Assembly (NCBI RefSeq): GCF_003259435.1
Contig: NZ_QLMA01000008.1
Span: 1-64,000, forward strand
Length of the DNA: 64,000 bases
Origin: Chitinophaga dinghuensis
GTDB lineage: Bacteria > Bacteroidota > Bacteroidia > Chitinophagales > Chitinophagaceae
Reading direction: 5' to 3'
Below, piece after piece: positions 8,484 to 18,900 of the stretch. Position 1 is the first letter of the stretch. Each line of letters opens with the position of its first letter. Both the position numbers and the translations under genes were made by a program. The notes beneath the pieces were generated by a model. That model had not been told where the DNA came from. It did not search any database and saw only the letters and a program-made list of their open reading frames with translations.

Positions 8484-9649
8484 CGTGGTATATTTATAGC
8501 TTCGAATACAATTTCACTATATCCGTTTCTTTCATACAGTATGCCTATACGATTATCTGCCGTCAAGGCAAGATCGGAATAGGCGGTATAATCCCCTTTT
8601 TTATCAGGGGTGGCAGCTACAGGAATAGTTACTGGCCAGGCTTTCGCGTCAGGATTACTGATGCGAACAGTCAGATGATTTCTTTGTATGGTATCTGCTG
8701 CGTTGGAAAAGGCCAGGATGGCTTTTCCTTTCTTCCAACCGATGTTGAGGATACTTCCCTGGCATACCGGATCAGGCAAACGATCGTCAAATTGGGTACT
8801 TTTCCAGGTAGCGCCGCCATCGTTGCTGATTGCCACAATGCGCATGCGTTTATCACCCTGTTGGTTGCGGGCATTCAGCATGAGTTGTCCTCCGCTGAGC
8901 TCAGCAGCCGTACATTCATTGGAACCAGGCACAGGTACGGTAGCACCCAGATGGAATGTTTTACCATGATCATCTGTGTAGAAGCCATGGGCAGCATAAT
9001 CCGTAAAATGTGGTTGCGGATTGCCGGCAGAATGGTTGGCAGCAACGTATATGCGTCCACAGTATTTACCTTTGCTAAACTGCAGGGCATGACCGGGGGT
9101 ATTCGCATAACTGCGCCAATCGTCCGAAAAGTTATAGGCAGGATTCACCTGTGGCTGTTTAGGCCGGTGTACTTGGGTGGTGATATTCACCGGTGCTGAC
9201 CAGGTAGCGCCGCCATCGGCACTGGTCACATACCACACCTCGCGGAGGCCATGTCCTTTACGGATTTCTCCTTCGTGGTTATTACCGGTATTATAAAAGA
9301 GGAATATGCGCCCTTTAGGATATTCGGGATCTGTGAGATCCACTACGGGTGCAGGATTCCCCGCCTGCAAGGAATCATTTTCCGCCACTACTTTTAATGG
9401 CGACCAGGTAACGCCGTTATCCTGGCTGGTTTTCAGCACAATTTTGATATCGCCGAAATCGCCGGCATGTTGTACCCTTCCTTCTGCAAATGCCAACAAC
9501 GTACCATTGGGCATACTCACCATAGCGGGTATACGAAAACTCTTATACCCTTCCATTCCGCTCTTATAGACGATGGCTGGCTGTTGCTGCGCAAACGTTA
9601 GCAGACTGCAACATAGCAGTAATAATGTAAATATATTGTTCCTGTTCAT
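8480..9649 (-). CDS. nanH: Exo-alpha-sialidase (neuraminidase, GH33)
   Basis: A 389-residue protein with a signal peptide (MNRNNIFTLLLLCCSLLTFA, cleavage near residue 20). FRIP at 38-41 carries the first arginine of the sialidase Arg triad. Asp boxes occur at 75-82 (SQDNGVTW), 143-150 (SADGGATW), about 224-232 (YTDDHGKTF) and 275-282 (SNDGGATW), one per propeller blade. NARNQQGDKR near 260 fits the second Arg, and the C-terminal ERNGYSEI fits the third-blade tyrosine region. It releases terminal sialic acid from glycans in the periplasm or outside. It is the sixth gene of the nan operon, 6 bases after the epimerase gene and overlapping the next gene by 4 bases. Confidence 0.93.
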   Translation of the reverse strand: MNRNNIFTLLLLCCSLLTFAQQQPAIVYKSGMEGYKSFRIPAMVSMPNGTLLAFAEGRVQHAGDFGDIKIVLKTSQDNGVTWSPLKVVAENDSLQAGNPAPVVDLTDPEYPKGRIFLFYNTGNNHEGEIRKGHGLREVWYVTSADGGATWSAPVNITTQVHRPKQPQVNPAYNFSDDWRSYANTPGHALQFSKGKYCGRIYVAANHSAGNPQPHFTDYAAHGFYTDDHGKTFHLGATVPVPGSNECTAAELSGGQLMLNARNQQGDKRMRIVAISNDGGATWKSTQFDDRLPDPVCQGSILNIGWKKGKAILAFSNAADTIQRNHLTVRISNPDAKAWPVTIPVAATPDKKGDYTAYSDLALTADNRIGILYERNGYSEIVFEAINIPR

Positions 9650-9655
9650 ATCCGG

Positions 9656-10840
9656 TTATGATTGAGCCTTATTTTTAAGCAATTGCCAACAATACCATTC
9701 CTGTCTGGGCAGATGGAATGGCCCTTTATAAAGATTTCCTTTTAGTGGAACTGATTTCCGACCATCTCTGTGGAGATAGCCATACCATTCTCCGTGCGTC
9801 TTATCATGAAAATGCGTATAGGCGTATTCGTGAATCTGCTGATGCCATTGTGCATATTTATCTTCTCCAGTCATGGCGTAAGCCAGTAAGGTAGCGATGA
9901 TTGCTTCATTTTGCGGCCACCAGAATTTCATATCCTGCCAGTATTCCTGTACAGGCTTGCCCTCTACATCGCGGAAGTAAAGGATTCCGCCGTATTCTTT
10001 GTCCCAGCCTCTCTCCCACATATAGTCCAGCATACGACACCCTAAGTTAATCAAAGCCGGATCATTATTCCGATATTTTGCTTCATGCAGAATGAACCAG
10101 GCGCCTTCAATGGCATGTCCCGGATTGAGGGTACGGCCATCAAAGTGATTGATCAGACTACCATCGGGGGCTACCTGTTCCATGACGCAGCGGATATCAT
10201 CTTTTACGAAATCGTTTGCTATCTGTTTAATCCATTTATCAATCCACTCATCGCAGCGTGGATCACCGATGGTTTCTCTTAACTGCTGCGCGGTGTTGAG
10301 CATGATCATTGGTACGCCAATACCTTTTGCCGGCCTCGTGTTGGTGAATTTCGGTGTGAGTAATCCCGGGATAGTGGCGTATTCAATACATTTCCCAAAG
10401 AGTTCCCTGGCTTTTTCTGCCATGGTCATATCGCCGCTGGCTTTCGCATAAGCAGCGAGGGCGATCACTGCAAACGTTTCCGAAAAAAAGTACCGACGTT
10501 TGCGAATAGGTTTCCCATCTCTGGTTACATGAAAAAACATTCTGCCGTCTGTGTCGAAGCAGTGCTGCAGGAGAAAATCGATGCCCGTTTTCGCGCCTTC
10601 CAGCCATTCCGGACGTTGTTCCACGGTATTGTATAAAGTAGACAACAACCAGGCCGCACGGCCCTGAATCCACACCGCTTTGTCATCATCGAGCAACTCT
10701 CCGTTTTCATCACGCATTAACAGATAACCGCCATATTCCTGATCAATGGACCGTGGGAACCAGAAGGGTATCGTGTCTCCCAATAATTGATCTTTATAAA
10801 ACGACTCCAGTGTTATCAGTTGCTCTTTTGTATATCCCAT
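9656..10840 (-). CDS. nanE: N-acylglucosamine 2-epimerase (AGE family), ManNAc to GlcNAc
   Basis: A 394-residue cytoplasmic protein of the AGE (alpha6/alpha6 barrel) family, at the usual length. Visible marks are FWFPRSIDQEYGGYLL near the N-terminus, DGRMFFHVTRDGKP, LNPGHAIEGAWF with a conserved His, KFWWPQNEAIIA, and EWYGYLHRDG near the C-terminus. In sialic-acid users of the Bacteroidota such a protein converts ManNAc made by the lyase to GlcNAc without a kinase first. Its start lies 25 bases inside the 3' end of the symporter gene, so translation is probably coupled. A related AGE protein (cellobiose 2-epimerase) is possible on sequence alone, but the operon argues for ManNAc. Confidence 0.85.
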   Translation of the reverse strand: MGYTKEQLITLESFYKDQLLGDTIPFWFPRSIDQEYGGYLLMRDENGELLDDDKAVWIQGRAAWLLSTLYNTVEQRPEWLEGAKTGIDFLLQHCFDTDGRMFFHVTRDGKPIRKRRYFFSETFAVIALAAYAKASGDMTMAEKARELFGKCIEYATIPGLLTPKFTNTRPAKGIGVPMIMLNTAQQLRETIGDPRCDEWIDKWIKQIANDFVKDDIRCVMEQVAPDGSLINHFDGRTLNPGHAIEGAWFILHEAKYRNNDPALINLGCRMLDYMWERGWDKEYGGILYFRDVEGKPVQEYWQDMKFWWPQNEAIIATLLAYAMTGEDKYAQWHQQIHEYAYTHFHDKTHGEWYGYLHRDGRKSVPLKGNLYKGPFHLPRQEWYCWQLLKNKAQS

Positions 10841-13440
10841 GTTGTTTTTTGATTGGTCATCTGACTAACGAGTAAGCCCACCAATACGCAGGACAACAGT
10901 CCTGTCAGGGCGTACATCAACAGATGCATATGTGAAAATTGCAGCAGCAGTACCTGCACTATCGCGCTGCATATAAAACCGGCAATGGCGCCGGTATTCG
11001 TGGCACGACGGGTAAAGATGCCCAGTATAAAAACTCCGCCTACAGAACCGGTAAACAATCCCATGATGAGGTTGAACTCATCCCATAGCGATGTGGCTCC
11101 CCAGGAGGCCATCATCCACGCAATGGCGGTACCGAAAAGTCCTACCGCCAGCGTTACCATCCTGGCAGTACGCAGATAATATTTATCCGGTCTGCCTGGC
11201 AATCTGCGACGGAAGAAATCATTCACCACCACAGTAGCCACGCCATTCACCGATCCATTCAAACTTCCCATTGCCGCCGCAAAGATGGCGGTGATCACCA
11301 GTCCCGCAATTCCTTTAGGTAACTGCGTGACGATGTACCATGGGAATATGGTATCCTGGTTATTCAGGGCAATATTTACCTCCGCAGGATGATCTCTGTA
11401 GAAAAGGAATAAAAGCGTACCAATGGCGAAAAAGATGATGGTAGAAGGAAGTGTCAGCCATGCGCCGAGACGCAGGCTCTTTATTGCGGATTTTTCATCA
11501 GTGGTCGTCAGATAACGTTGCACTACCGTCTGATCACAGCCATACTGGATAAGGTTCAGCGCAAATCCGCCCAACAATACTACCCAGAAAGTGCTGCTGG
11601 TGAAATCCAGTCGCAGGTCAAACATTTTCAGTTTATCGTACTGCTGCAAAGTGGAAATACTCTGCGACCAGGAATGATCCAGGTGCATAGGAATTAATAT
11701 CAGCGCCAATAAGGCCCCAGTCAGCAAAATGATCACCTGTACAACCTCCGTCCATATCACGGCCTCAATTCCACCCAATACGGTGTAGAACAGACTAACC
11801 ACTCCCATCACCACAATACTGGTTCGTACATCTATGCCCGTTACCACGCTAAGGGCTATACTGGGCAGCAGAATTACGATGCCCATTCGGCCCAGTTGTA
11901 ACAGGATATACATTCCCGCTGCAATGCCGCGCACCTGGTAACTAAAGCGTTGTTCCAGGAATTCGTAAGAAGAGGTAACCCCTAATCTTCTGTAAAAAGG
12001 AATAAAATACCGCACTACTACTGGCATTACCATGATGATAGTCATTAGTAGGAAAAAGTAGGTCCAGTCGGTAGCATACGTTTTAGCAGGAATACCGATA
12101 AAGGTGATGGCGCTGAGCTTAGCTCCAAAAATACTGAGTCCCGTAGCCCAGCCTGGAATCTTCTGCCCACCTTTGAAATAATCTGTGGTGCTGTGTTGTT
12201 TCATGCTGGTCCATAATCCAATGCCCAGCATGAGGAGAAAATACAGGGCCAGCAAGGTATAATCAAGACCCGAGAAATAAGATGGTTTGCTGATAACGCC
12301 ACGGACGATACTCGTGGTACGCGTGCCGGGCTTTACTTCACCGGAGGGAATGATGATATCATCATTCCATTTCACGGCGGTAGTGGTCACCTGCGCAGGG
12401 TATGGTAGCTCCGACAGTTTTGTCCATACATCCGTTGCAGTATTATACAGTAGTATGCTCCTGTTGAATCCGGGATGATTGCTCAGGAATGTTATTTTTT
12501 CTTTAGTGAGTCGTTCCTTGGTGCTATCGTTTGCACGAGCGATGGCGGCATTATATGTTTCGATCTGATGAAACAGTTTCCCATCATCTCCGCCAGTCAG
12601 TAAGATAAATGTTGCCCCGAAAGGAAGGGCTGTACCGGCGGACCAGTTTAATGACTGCTTACCATCACTAACAGTAGCACATTGCTGCCAGCTGTTGGTT
12701 TTCTGAGAAAATCTGTACACAGTTCCACTCAGCTCACTAATACCCGTATCCGTGGCCTTTCTGCCGCCAATGGCGTATAGGCATGGATAATCGCCATTCG
12801 ACTGCGTGATCAGTTGCAAATGCGAACGGGGCTGTGGTAAAGGCGGCATGGCTTTCCAAGAGGGAGTAGCTGCGGCCATATCCAGCATCCATACTTTATT
12901 AGTAACGCCGGTATCAGATTCGCCACCTGCTATCCAAACCTGCGTACCCATCACAGTAGCACCGGCATTGGCCAGGGCCATCGGCAAATCCGGATAAGGC
13001 TTTACGTTCAGGCGACTGGCAGCAGCATTCCATTGCAGCAATAACACTTGTTTACTACGGCCGGCAGGCGTTTCTCCGCCCATACATAAAACGCCGGAAG
13101 GCAGTGTCACGCTGGCCCCGTAGGCTGCCGCTACAGGAAGATGTCCTGTATCCGGCAGCCATTGAAAGGCATTGTTATTACGACGCAACACATATATTTC
13201 ATTGTGATAGGTTTTCTGACCACCTTCCCATGGCATTGCACCTGGGAAGTTAGCTCCACCTGCGACCAACAGCACCTCTCCTGTTGTTCCGGTAAATGCG
13301 CCTGCTACTCCCGGCTGTACCTGTTTACCACTCGCAACAGGCAATACGCCCACTTCCGACCAGCTGATCTGATTGGCCTGCGGTTGTTGGCCATTGGCCG
13401 TTACACCCCATAACATAAGCAATATCAATAATACTCTCAC
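10816..13440 (-). CDS. Fused kelch-type sialic-acid mutarotase and sodium:solute symporter
   Basis: An 874-residue protein. A signal-like segment (1-17) is followed by kelch repeats over about 20-370, with GVAGAFTG, VLCMGGETPAG, VWIAGGESDTG, LYAIGGRKATD and FILLTGGDDG as blade marks; this fits the cyclically permuted NanM-like mutarotases that speed anomer exchange of free N-acetylneuraminate. From about 385 there is a 12-13 helix sodium:solute symporter with YFKGGQKIPGWATGLSIFGAKLS split over helix one and GSLNGSVNGVATV in the core. The kelch part should face the periplasm and hand sugar to the symporter in the inner membrane. Fusion of anomerase and transporter in one chain is a neat substrate-channelling arrangement; channelling itself is inferred. 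Confidence 0.88.
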   Translation of the reverse strand: MRVLLILLMLWGVTANGQQPQANQISWSEVGVLPVASGKQVQPGVAGAFTGTTGEVLLVAGGANFPGAMPWEGGQKTYHNEIYVLRRNNNAFQWLPDTGHLPVAAAYGASVTLPSGVLCMGGETPAGRSKQVLLLQWNAAASRLNVKPYPDLPMALANAGATVMGTQVWIAGGESDTGVTNKVWMLDMAAATPSWKAMPPLPQPRSHLQLITQSNGDYPCLYAIGGRKATDTGISELSGTVYRFSQKTNSWQQCATVSDGKQSLNWSAGTALPFGATFILLTGGDDGKLFHQIETYNAAIARANDSTKERLTKEKITFLSNHPGFNRSILLYNTATDVWTKLSELPYPAQVTTTAVKWNDDIIIPSGEVKPGTRTTSIVRGVISKPSYFSGLDYTLLALYFLLMLGIGLWTSMKQHSTTDYFKGGQKIPGWATGLSIFGAKLSAITFIGIPAKTYATDWTYFFLLMTIIMVMPVVVRYFIPFYRRLGVTSSYEFLEQRFSYQVRGIAAGMYILLQLGRMGIVILLPSIALSVVTGIDVRTSIVVMGVVSLFYTVLGGIEAVIWTEVVQVIILLTGALLALILIPMHLDHSWSQSISTLQQYDKLKMFDLRLDFTSSTFWVVLLGGFALNLIQYGCDQTVVQRYLTTTDEKSAIKSLRLGAWLTLPSTIIFFAIGTLLFLFYRDHPAEVNIALNNQDTIFPWYIVTQLPKGIAGLVITAIFAAAMGSLNGSVNGVATVVVNDFFRRRLPGRPDKYYLRTARMVTLAVGLFGTAIAWMMASWGATSLWDEFNLIMGLFTGSVGGVFILGIFTRRATNTGAIAGFICSAIVQVLLLQFSHMHLLMYALTGLLSCVLVGLLVSQMTNQKTTWDIQKSN

Positions 13441-13453
13441 TCGTGATTAGTTT

Positions 13454-14374
13454 TTATCGGGAGCAATATTCCCGGAATCCCAGCGCAAATACGTCCGACT
13501 TAAAGGCCTCAAATTGTGCAGCATCCATGTTTTTCACCGGAAGCCTAAATTCGCCACAATCCATTCCCGCCAATTTCATATAGGCTTTTCCAGTGGCAAT
13601 ACCGCCGTATTTTCCTAACAACCGAATCATGTCGATGGATTGTTGTTGGAGCATGGCTGCTTTCGGAAGATCGCCGGTATTGAATGCATTGATCAGCCAA
13701 TAGTAAAGAGGCGCAGCATAATTGAAAGTGCTGCCTACACCTGCTTTGGCGCCTACCGCCAGGGCCGAAAGCAGGTTTTCATCTCTCCCCCACAACATAT
13801 CATAATATTGATCTTTGAAATTGAGGCAGGATTGATAATCCATAAAATCTTCATGCGTATACTTGATACCATAAAAATTAGGAATCCTGCCATCTACCGC
13901 TTTCAACAGATCGATCATTTGAAAGTTCACGCCAGTCAGTACCGGAATATGGTAATAATAAAACGGCATATCCGGTACAGCAGCTGCCACTGATGCACAG
14001 CATTCCGCCAATACCTGCACATTCGCCGGTTTGAAGTAAAACGGCGCTGTGAGGGAAACGGCGTACAGGCCAGCATCTTTGGCATGTAATACCTGTTCCC
14101 TGCAGTCCTGCAGCGAGGTACCGCCTACCAGCGTCATGACCTTAAACTCAGGATCATGGCGGGTAGCCAGGCCCCAGGCAGTAGTCACCTGCATTTTTTC
14201 CCGGGAAGTAGTGGATACTCCTTCCCCGGTGGAACCGTTGATAAAGGCGCCAGTAACGCCATTCCTTTTGAGGAATGCATAGTATTCAGGAATCATGGCC
14301 AGGTTCAGAGAACCATCTTTGTGCATGGGTGTAAACGGCGCTGCAATTAATTTGCTCAGATGCGGTATCGTCAT
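13454..14374 (-). CDS. nanA: N-acetylneuraminate lyase
   Basis: A 306-residue class I aldolase of the DHDPS/NAL family. NGSTGEG at 46-52 binds the pyruvate carboxylate, Y141 in YYHIP fits the catalytic tyrosine, and K171 in GIKYTHED is the Schiff-base lysine. It splits N-acetylneuraminate into N-acetylmannosamine and pyruvate in the cytoplasm. Length and motifs fit true lyases, and its place between SusD and the symporter with sialidase and epimerase downstream settles the function among the many members of the superfamily. It starts 24 bases after the SusD stop and ends 13 bases before the symporter start. Confidence 0.93.
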   Translation of the reverse strand: MTIPHLSKLIAAPFTPMHKDGSLNLAMIPEYYAFLKRNGVTGAFINGSTGEGVSTTSREKMQVTTAWGLATRHDPEFKVMTLVGGTSLQDCREQVLHAKDAGLYAVSLTAPFYFKPANVQVLAECCASVAAAVPDMPFYYYHIPVLTGVNFQMIDLLKAVDGRIPNFYGIKYTHEDFMDYQSCLNFKDQYYDMLWGRDENLLSALAVGAKAGVGSTFNYAAPLYYWLINAFNTGDLPKAAMLQQQSIDMIRLLGKYGGIATGKAYMKLAGMDCGEFRLPVKNMDAAQFEAFKSDVFALGFREYCSR

Positions 14375-14398
14375 ATATATAATTTAATAAAAATTCCC

Positions 14399-15922
14399 TT
14401 AAAACTGCGCATAGCCGGGTGTCTGAACGAGACTACGATTGTTGGTCAGCGAGTTTCTGTCGATCGGCCACAATAGTTTATAGGCCTCGGTAGGTTTCAC
14501 TGTGGTGTATTTATACACGTAATTATCGCCCATCCGGCGCAGATCGTACCAGCGCTTACCTTCGAAAATGAATTCCAGTAAGCGTTCTTTCAGAATAGCC
14601 TCTTTGGCATCGGTGTCTATTGCCTGGTTCGGATAGGCGTATGCGTTAGAATAATTTGCACCCAAAGCGCGGGTACGCACCAAATTGATTTCTGTAGCCG
14701 GACTTTGTCCCAGGATAACTTTTGCTTCTGCCAATAATAACAGCAGGTCTGCATAACGATAAACAGGAAAATCATTGGTAAATGCTCTTGCGCCTGCATT
14801 CTGTTCTCCAGGATACTTTTTGGCAAAAGCCCCCACAATGGAGTATACGCCAGCAGATTTCGTATAGGCGGGTTGGATAGTCGCCCACTTGCGGGAATCC
14901 TTGTCGTCGTACTGACGGAAAGTGGCTACCCGCACAGGCGCACGTAATAAGCCGCCCCAGTTATCGGTGGTCACATCAAACTGACGGTTGCCCAGGGAAT
15001 CGTAGAAATTGGCGATCAGGCCCGACTGTGGCACAAACTGTCCTGGTACAAAGGACATCGTCGCTTCATTCAGCTTATAGCGGATAGCGAAAATGATTTC
15101 TTTATTCCCTTTGTTGGCGCTGGAGAACACATCCGTGAAATTATCTACCAATCCGAGAGCGGGCACATTGGTTTGAATATCTGTCAATGCATTTTTAGCA
15201 ATAGTTGCATCTCCTGCCCCGCCGCCACGGTAGCTGGTCCAGAGGTAGACTTCGCCCTTCAGCATTTGGGAAGCGGCTTTAGACCAAAATCCTTTCTGGT
15301 TACGGAAAGAATAATCTGTTCCAAAGTTGTTCAATGAACTATCGATATCCGCTTTAATCAGCTTCATCACATCATCTGCACTGCTGGCGGCTTTGGCGAG
15401 ATTGGAAATATCTACGGAAGTACTCGGCGTAGTCTGTAAAATTACATTTCCCCAGGAGCGGAGTAATTGAAAATAATAGAAAGCACGCATGCCATAGCCA
15501 ATACCAAGGTAGTAGTTGCGGTTCGCGGTTGTCAGCAGATTGGTGGTAGCGGTTTTGCTGATCAACAAGTTCAGCTGATTAATATTAAAATAGAACCCTC
15601 CGAAATTGCTTACTCCTGGCTGATCCAGGTCCATCGTTTGTAACCACATACGCTCAGCGCCTTGCGTAGCTTCTCCTGTGAAAGATGGGCCCAGCACTGT
15701 TTCTGTGCCGAAGATATCTGCGCGCATTTCACCGAGCGACTGAAAGGCGCTGTTATTATTTCTGAAGGCGCTGTGTACGCCGGTAACAAAGGCATCAAAC
15801 TGGTCAGCAGTTTTCCAGTAGCTGTCATTACTGAGCGAGCTAACCGGCGTCAGGTCCAGTTTATTAGAGCAGGCTTGCGATAGAGTTGCCAGACCCAGTA
15901 TTAAGAAGATATACTTTTTCAT
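14399..15922 (-). CDS. SusD/RagB-family outer-membrane lipoprotein (NanU-like)
   Basis: A 507-residue protein with a lipoprotein-type signal that ends in LSQAC (Cys18). It has the usual SusD lead (LDLTPVSSLSNDSYWKT) and the C-terminal block EFIFEGKRWYDLRRMGD, which is typical of the SusD TPR/helical region. SusD lipoproteins sit on top of the SusC channel as a lid and bind the glycan. In Bacteroidota sialic-acid loci the equivalent pair is called NanU/NanO; the operon context supports free sialic acid or a sialoglycan as ligand. It lies 21 bases after the SusC gene. Confidence 0.92.
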   Translation of the reverse strand: MKKYIFLILGLATLSQACSNKLDLTPVSSLSNDSYWKTADQFDAFVTGVHSAFRNNNSAFQSLGEMRADIFGTETVLGPSFTGEATQGAERMWLQTMDLDQPGVSNFGGFYFNINQLNLLISKTATTNLLTTANRNYYLGIGYGMRAFYYFQLLRSWGNVILQTTPSTSVDISNLAKAASSADDVMKLIKADIDSSLNNFGTDYSFRNQKGFWSKAASQMLKGEVYLWTSYRGGGAGDATIAKNALTDIQTNVPALGLVDNFTDVFSSANKGNKEIIFAIRYKLNEATMSFVPGQFVPQSGLIANFYDSLGNRQFDVTTDNWGGLLRAPVRVATFRQYDDKDSRKWATIQPAYTKSAGVYSIVGAFAKKYPGEQNAGARAFTNDFPVYRYADLLLLLAEAKVILGQSPATEINLVRTRALGANYSNAYAYPNQAIDTDAKEAILKERLLEFIFEGKRWYDLRRMGDNYVYKYTTVKPTEAYKLLWPIDRNSLTNNRSLVQTPGYAQF

Positions 15923-15943
15923 TACAGTAGAATTGAAAGATGA

Positions 15944-18900
15944 TTAAAATGAAACCTGTACTCCCAGCACATAGGTTCTAGGGGTAGGATAAGTACCCAT
16001 ATACACCCCGCTGATACTACCACTGCCGTCGATAGGCGCTTCCGGAGAAGGACCGCTGAATTTCGTCAGATAAAACAGGTTGTTGGCGCTCATATAAATT
16101 CTGCTGGCAGAGAAAACGTGTGTGCGTTGGAGTAAGGCTTTCGGCAGTTCATAGCTCAGGGTTATTTCCCTGCAAGCCAGGTAATCGCCTTTCTCGTAGA
16201 AGTTTGAATTATTGCCATTCAGTACCGCATTCGCGTTGTTGGCGCGGGTATAGTTCTGTTTGGAACCTGCTACCTGATCTGCAAAGTATACTTTTGGTAT
16301 ATCCGTTACCGTGTTGGTTGGCGACCATGCTTGCTTCTGTAAGTCAATATAGTTAAAGGTTCCCTGGTAGTTGCCCAAAGTGCGCGCTACAAGGTCGTTG
16401 TAGATAGTATGGCCGGTAGCGAATTCGAAACGGGTATATAAAGAGATGCCTTTATAGGAAAGGTGTGCATTGAAACCGCCTGTCCATTTAGGATAAATAT
16501 TTCCTAAATACACCTGGTCTCTAGAGTCGATGGTATCATTGCGGTCTTTATCCAGCCAGTTCACATCACCGGGAGTGATATGACCGTTTGGCCCTGCGGG
16601 CAGACCCGATCCCGTTATTTTGGCAACGGCATCATAACGATTGGCAGCGTGGTCACTGATGTCTTTATCATCTCTGAAGATAGATACTTGTTTGTAGCCG
16701 TAGATATCACCTAAGGTTTGACCTTCCTGCAAACCGCCTACCCATATGAGGTTACCTGTTTTATCATCATAAACCTGGAAGCCGCCCTGACGGTTGTTGG
16801 CATTTCCATTGTATGGTAACTGGAGGATTTTATTCTTCACGAAAGACGCATTGGCGCCTACTGTGAGTCGCACCCCACTTTTTGATTGCAGTACGGTCGC
16901 ATTTACTTCGAACTCGTATCCTTTGTTCTGAAAGGTGCCGAGGTTTGTTTTTACGAAATCATAGCCAACGTAGCTGGGAAGGGCCAGATTGGTCAGGAGG
17001 TCGCTTGTCTTCCTGTTATAATAATCAAACAACAGCGTAATGCGGTTGTCAAGGAAACCGAGATCTACGCCAATGTCTGTTGTTTTACTTTTCTCCCAGT
17101 GCAGATTAGGCGTAGGCATAGCGGTATTCAGGAATCCTGCGAGCCCGTTGTAATTTGTTTGGAGACTGTAAACCCCTTGTACATCGTATCTACCTAAACC
17201 TGCCACATTCCCGTTTACGCCATAGCTTACGCGCGGTTTAACAGTACTGATGATATGACTGATGTTGGCATTTTTATAGAATGCTTCGTTGTGGAGATTC
17301 CAGCCCAAAGACATGCCAGGGAAAAAGCCGGAGCGGTTAGCTTTCGCCAGACTCGACACTGCATCCTGACGGAACACCATTGTCAATAAGTAGCGCTGAT
17401 CGTAGTTGTATGCGAGTCGGCCAAATGTAGAGATAATACGGTATTGGGACTGCGTCGTATAATTATTATTCAGATTAGTGGAAGACGTAGTTGGATTAAA
17501 CGTCGTAGAGGCGTTGGCGGTAGGAATATCATCCGTTGGCGCGTTGAGGCCGTCTACCTGCAATCCCAGTGATTTAACGCCGAAATATTCCGTACCCAGC
17601 ATAACAGACAGATCATGTTTGTCTGCAAAGGTTTTCGTATAGTTCAGGATACCATTATATTGTTGCTGGAAATCGCGACTGAAGCCGGTGATGGACTCTC
17701 TTTTCGTATTGCTGAATGAGGGCGGATTTGCAAAAATATTCGCATACGTTTGCGTAGCCTGTTGGAAAGATTGATTCAGATTTTCGAAGAGATACATATT
17801 TGCGGTACCGCGGAAATAAAGTCCTGGTAACAGATCCCATTTAACAAAAGCATTGGCGGAGATGCGATTCACTTCCGCACTGCGTTTCGTTTTCTGCAGC
17901 CAGTAGAGCGGATTTCCGTCGGAAGCGCTGTTGCCTGGATTAGGCATTGTTTTAGCGGAATCCAGCCATGGATTGAAAGTTGGCCAGATAGCGAGACTGC
18001 GGTAGAGCGAATTGACTTCGCCTGCCAGTACGCCCAATTGAGAAGCAGTAGACATTGTTACGCCTGTACCCACTTCCAGGTTGGGTTTCACTTTATAGGA
18101 GCCGTTCACATCTCCGGAAAAACGTTTGTATCCCGAACCAACGATTACCCCATCTTCTTTGTAGTAGTCGAAGCTCGCGAAGTATTTTCCTTTATCGTTT
18201 CCACCAGTAACATTGATGTAATGGTCTTGCGTATAGGTGTTACGGAAAACGAGGTTTTCGATTTCGCCACCATGATCTTTAAAGATGATGGTACCGCCAT
18301 AAGGATCGCCTACAGTATCCCAGCCTTTGGTAAGGAGATTCGCCGTAGAGGCGTTATACTGGCGGATATCAAACGATGCCAGGTCGGCAGGATTGGTAGA
18401 CAGGCCCATACCGCGGGAAGTATTCACCTGGCTGAGCGTACGGCCGGCGTTGAGATAGCCGAGGCGGGTATAGTAGATATAATCTTTCGCCCCCATGTAT
18501 TTGTATCCTTCGCGGGCTTTGTTGTAGCCGCCGGTAAACTTATAGGATACTTGTGCCACGCCGGATTTACCTTGTTTGGTAGTGATGATGATCACACCGT
18601 TGTTGGCGCGCGCTCCATAGATCGCAGTAGCGGCGGCATCTTTGAGCAGTTCCACGCTGGCGATATCTTCCGCGGGTACGTCGGCATAGGAACGGATAAC
18701 GCCATCTACCAGTACGAGCGGACTACCGGGACTATTAATAGAAGCGCCGCCGCGGAGGATGATCACTGGCGTGGCGCCTGGCTGGCCGGTGGCATTTACC
18801 ACCTGGAGGCCGGACACTGTTCCCTGGAGGGCGCTTCCCACGTTGGCTCTGGGAGCGTTGGCCAGTACTTCCTTGTCTAGTTTGGCAATAGAAGTGGTAA

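Noticed and set aside
18038..18880. 280-codon plus-strand frame opposite the SusC gene
   Set aside because: It mirrors the conserved plug and barrel sequence of SusC; it has no motif or start signal of its own.
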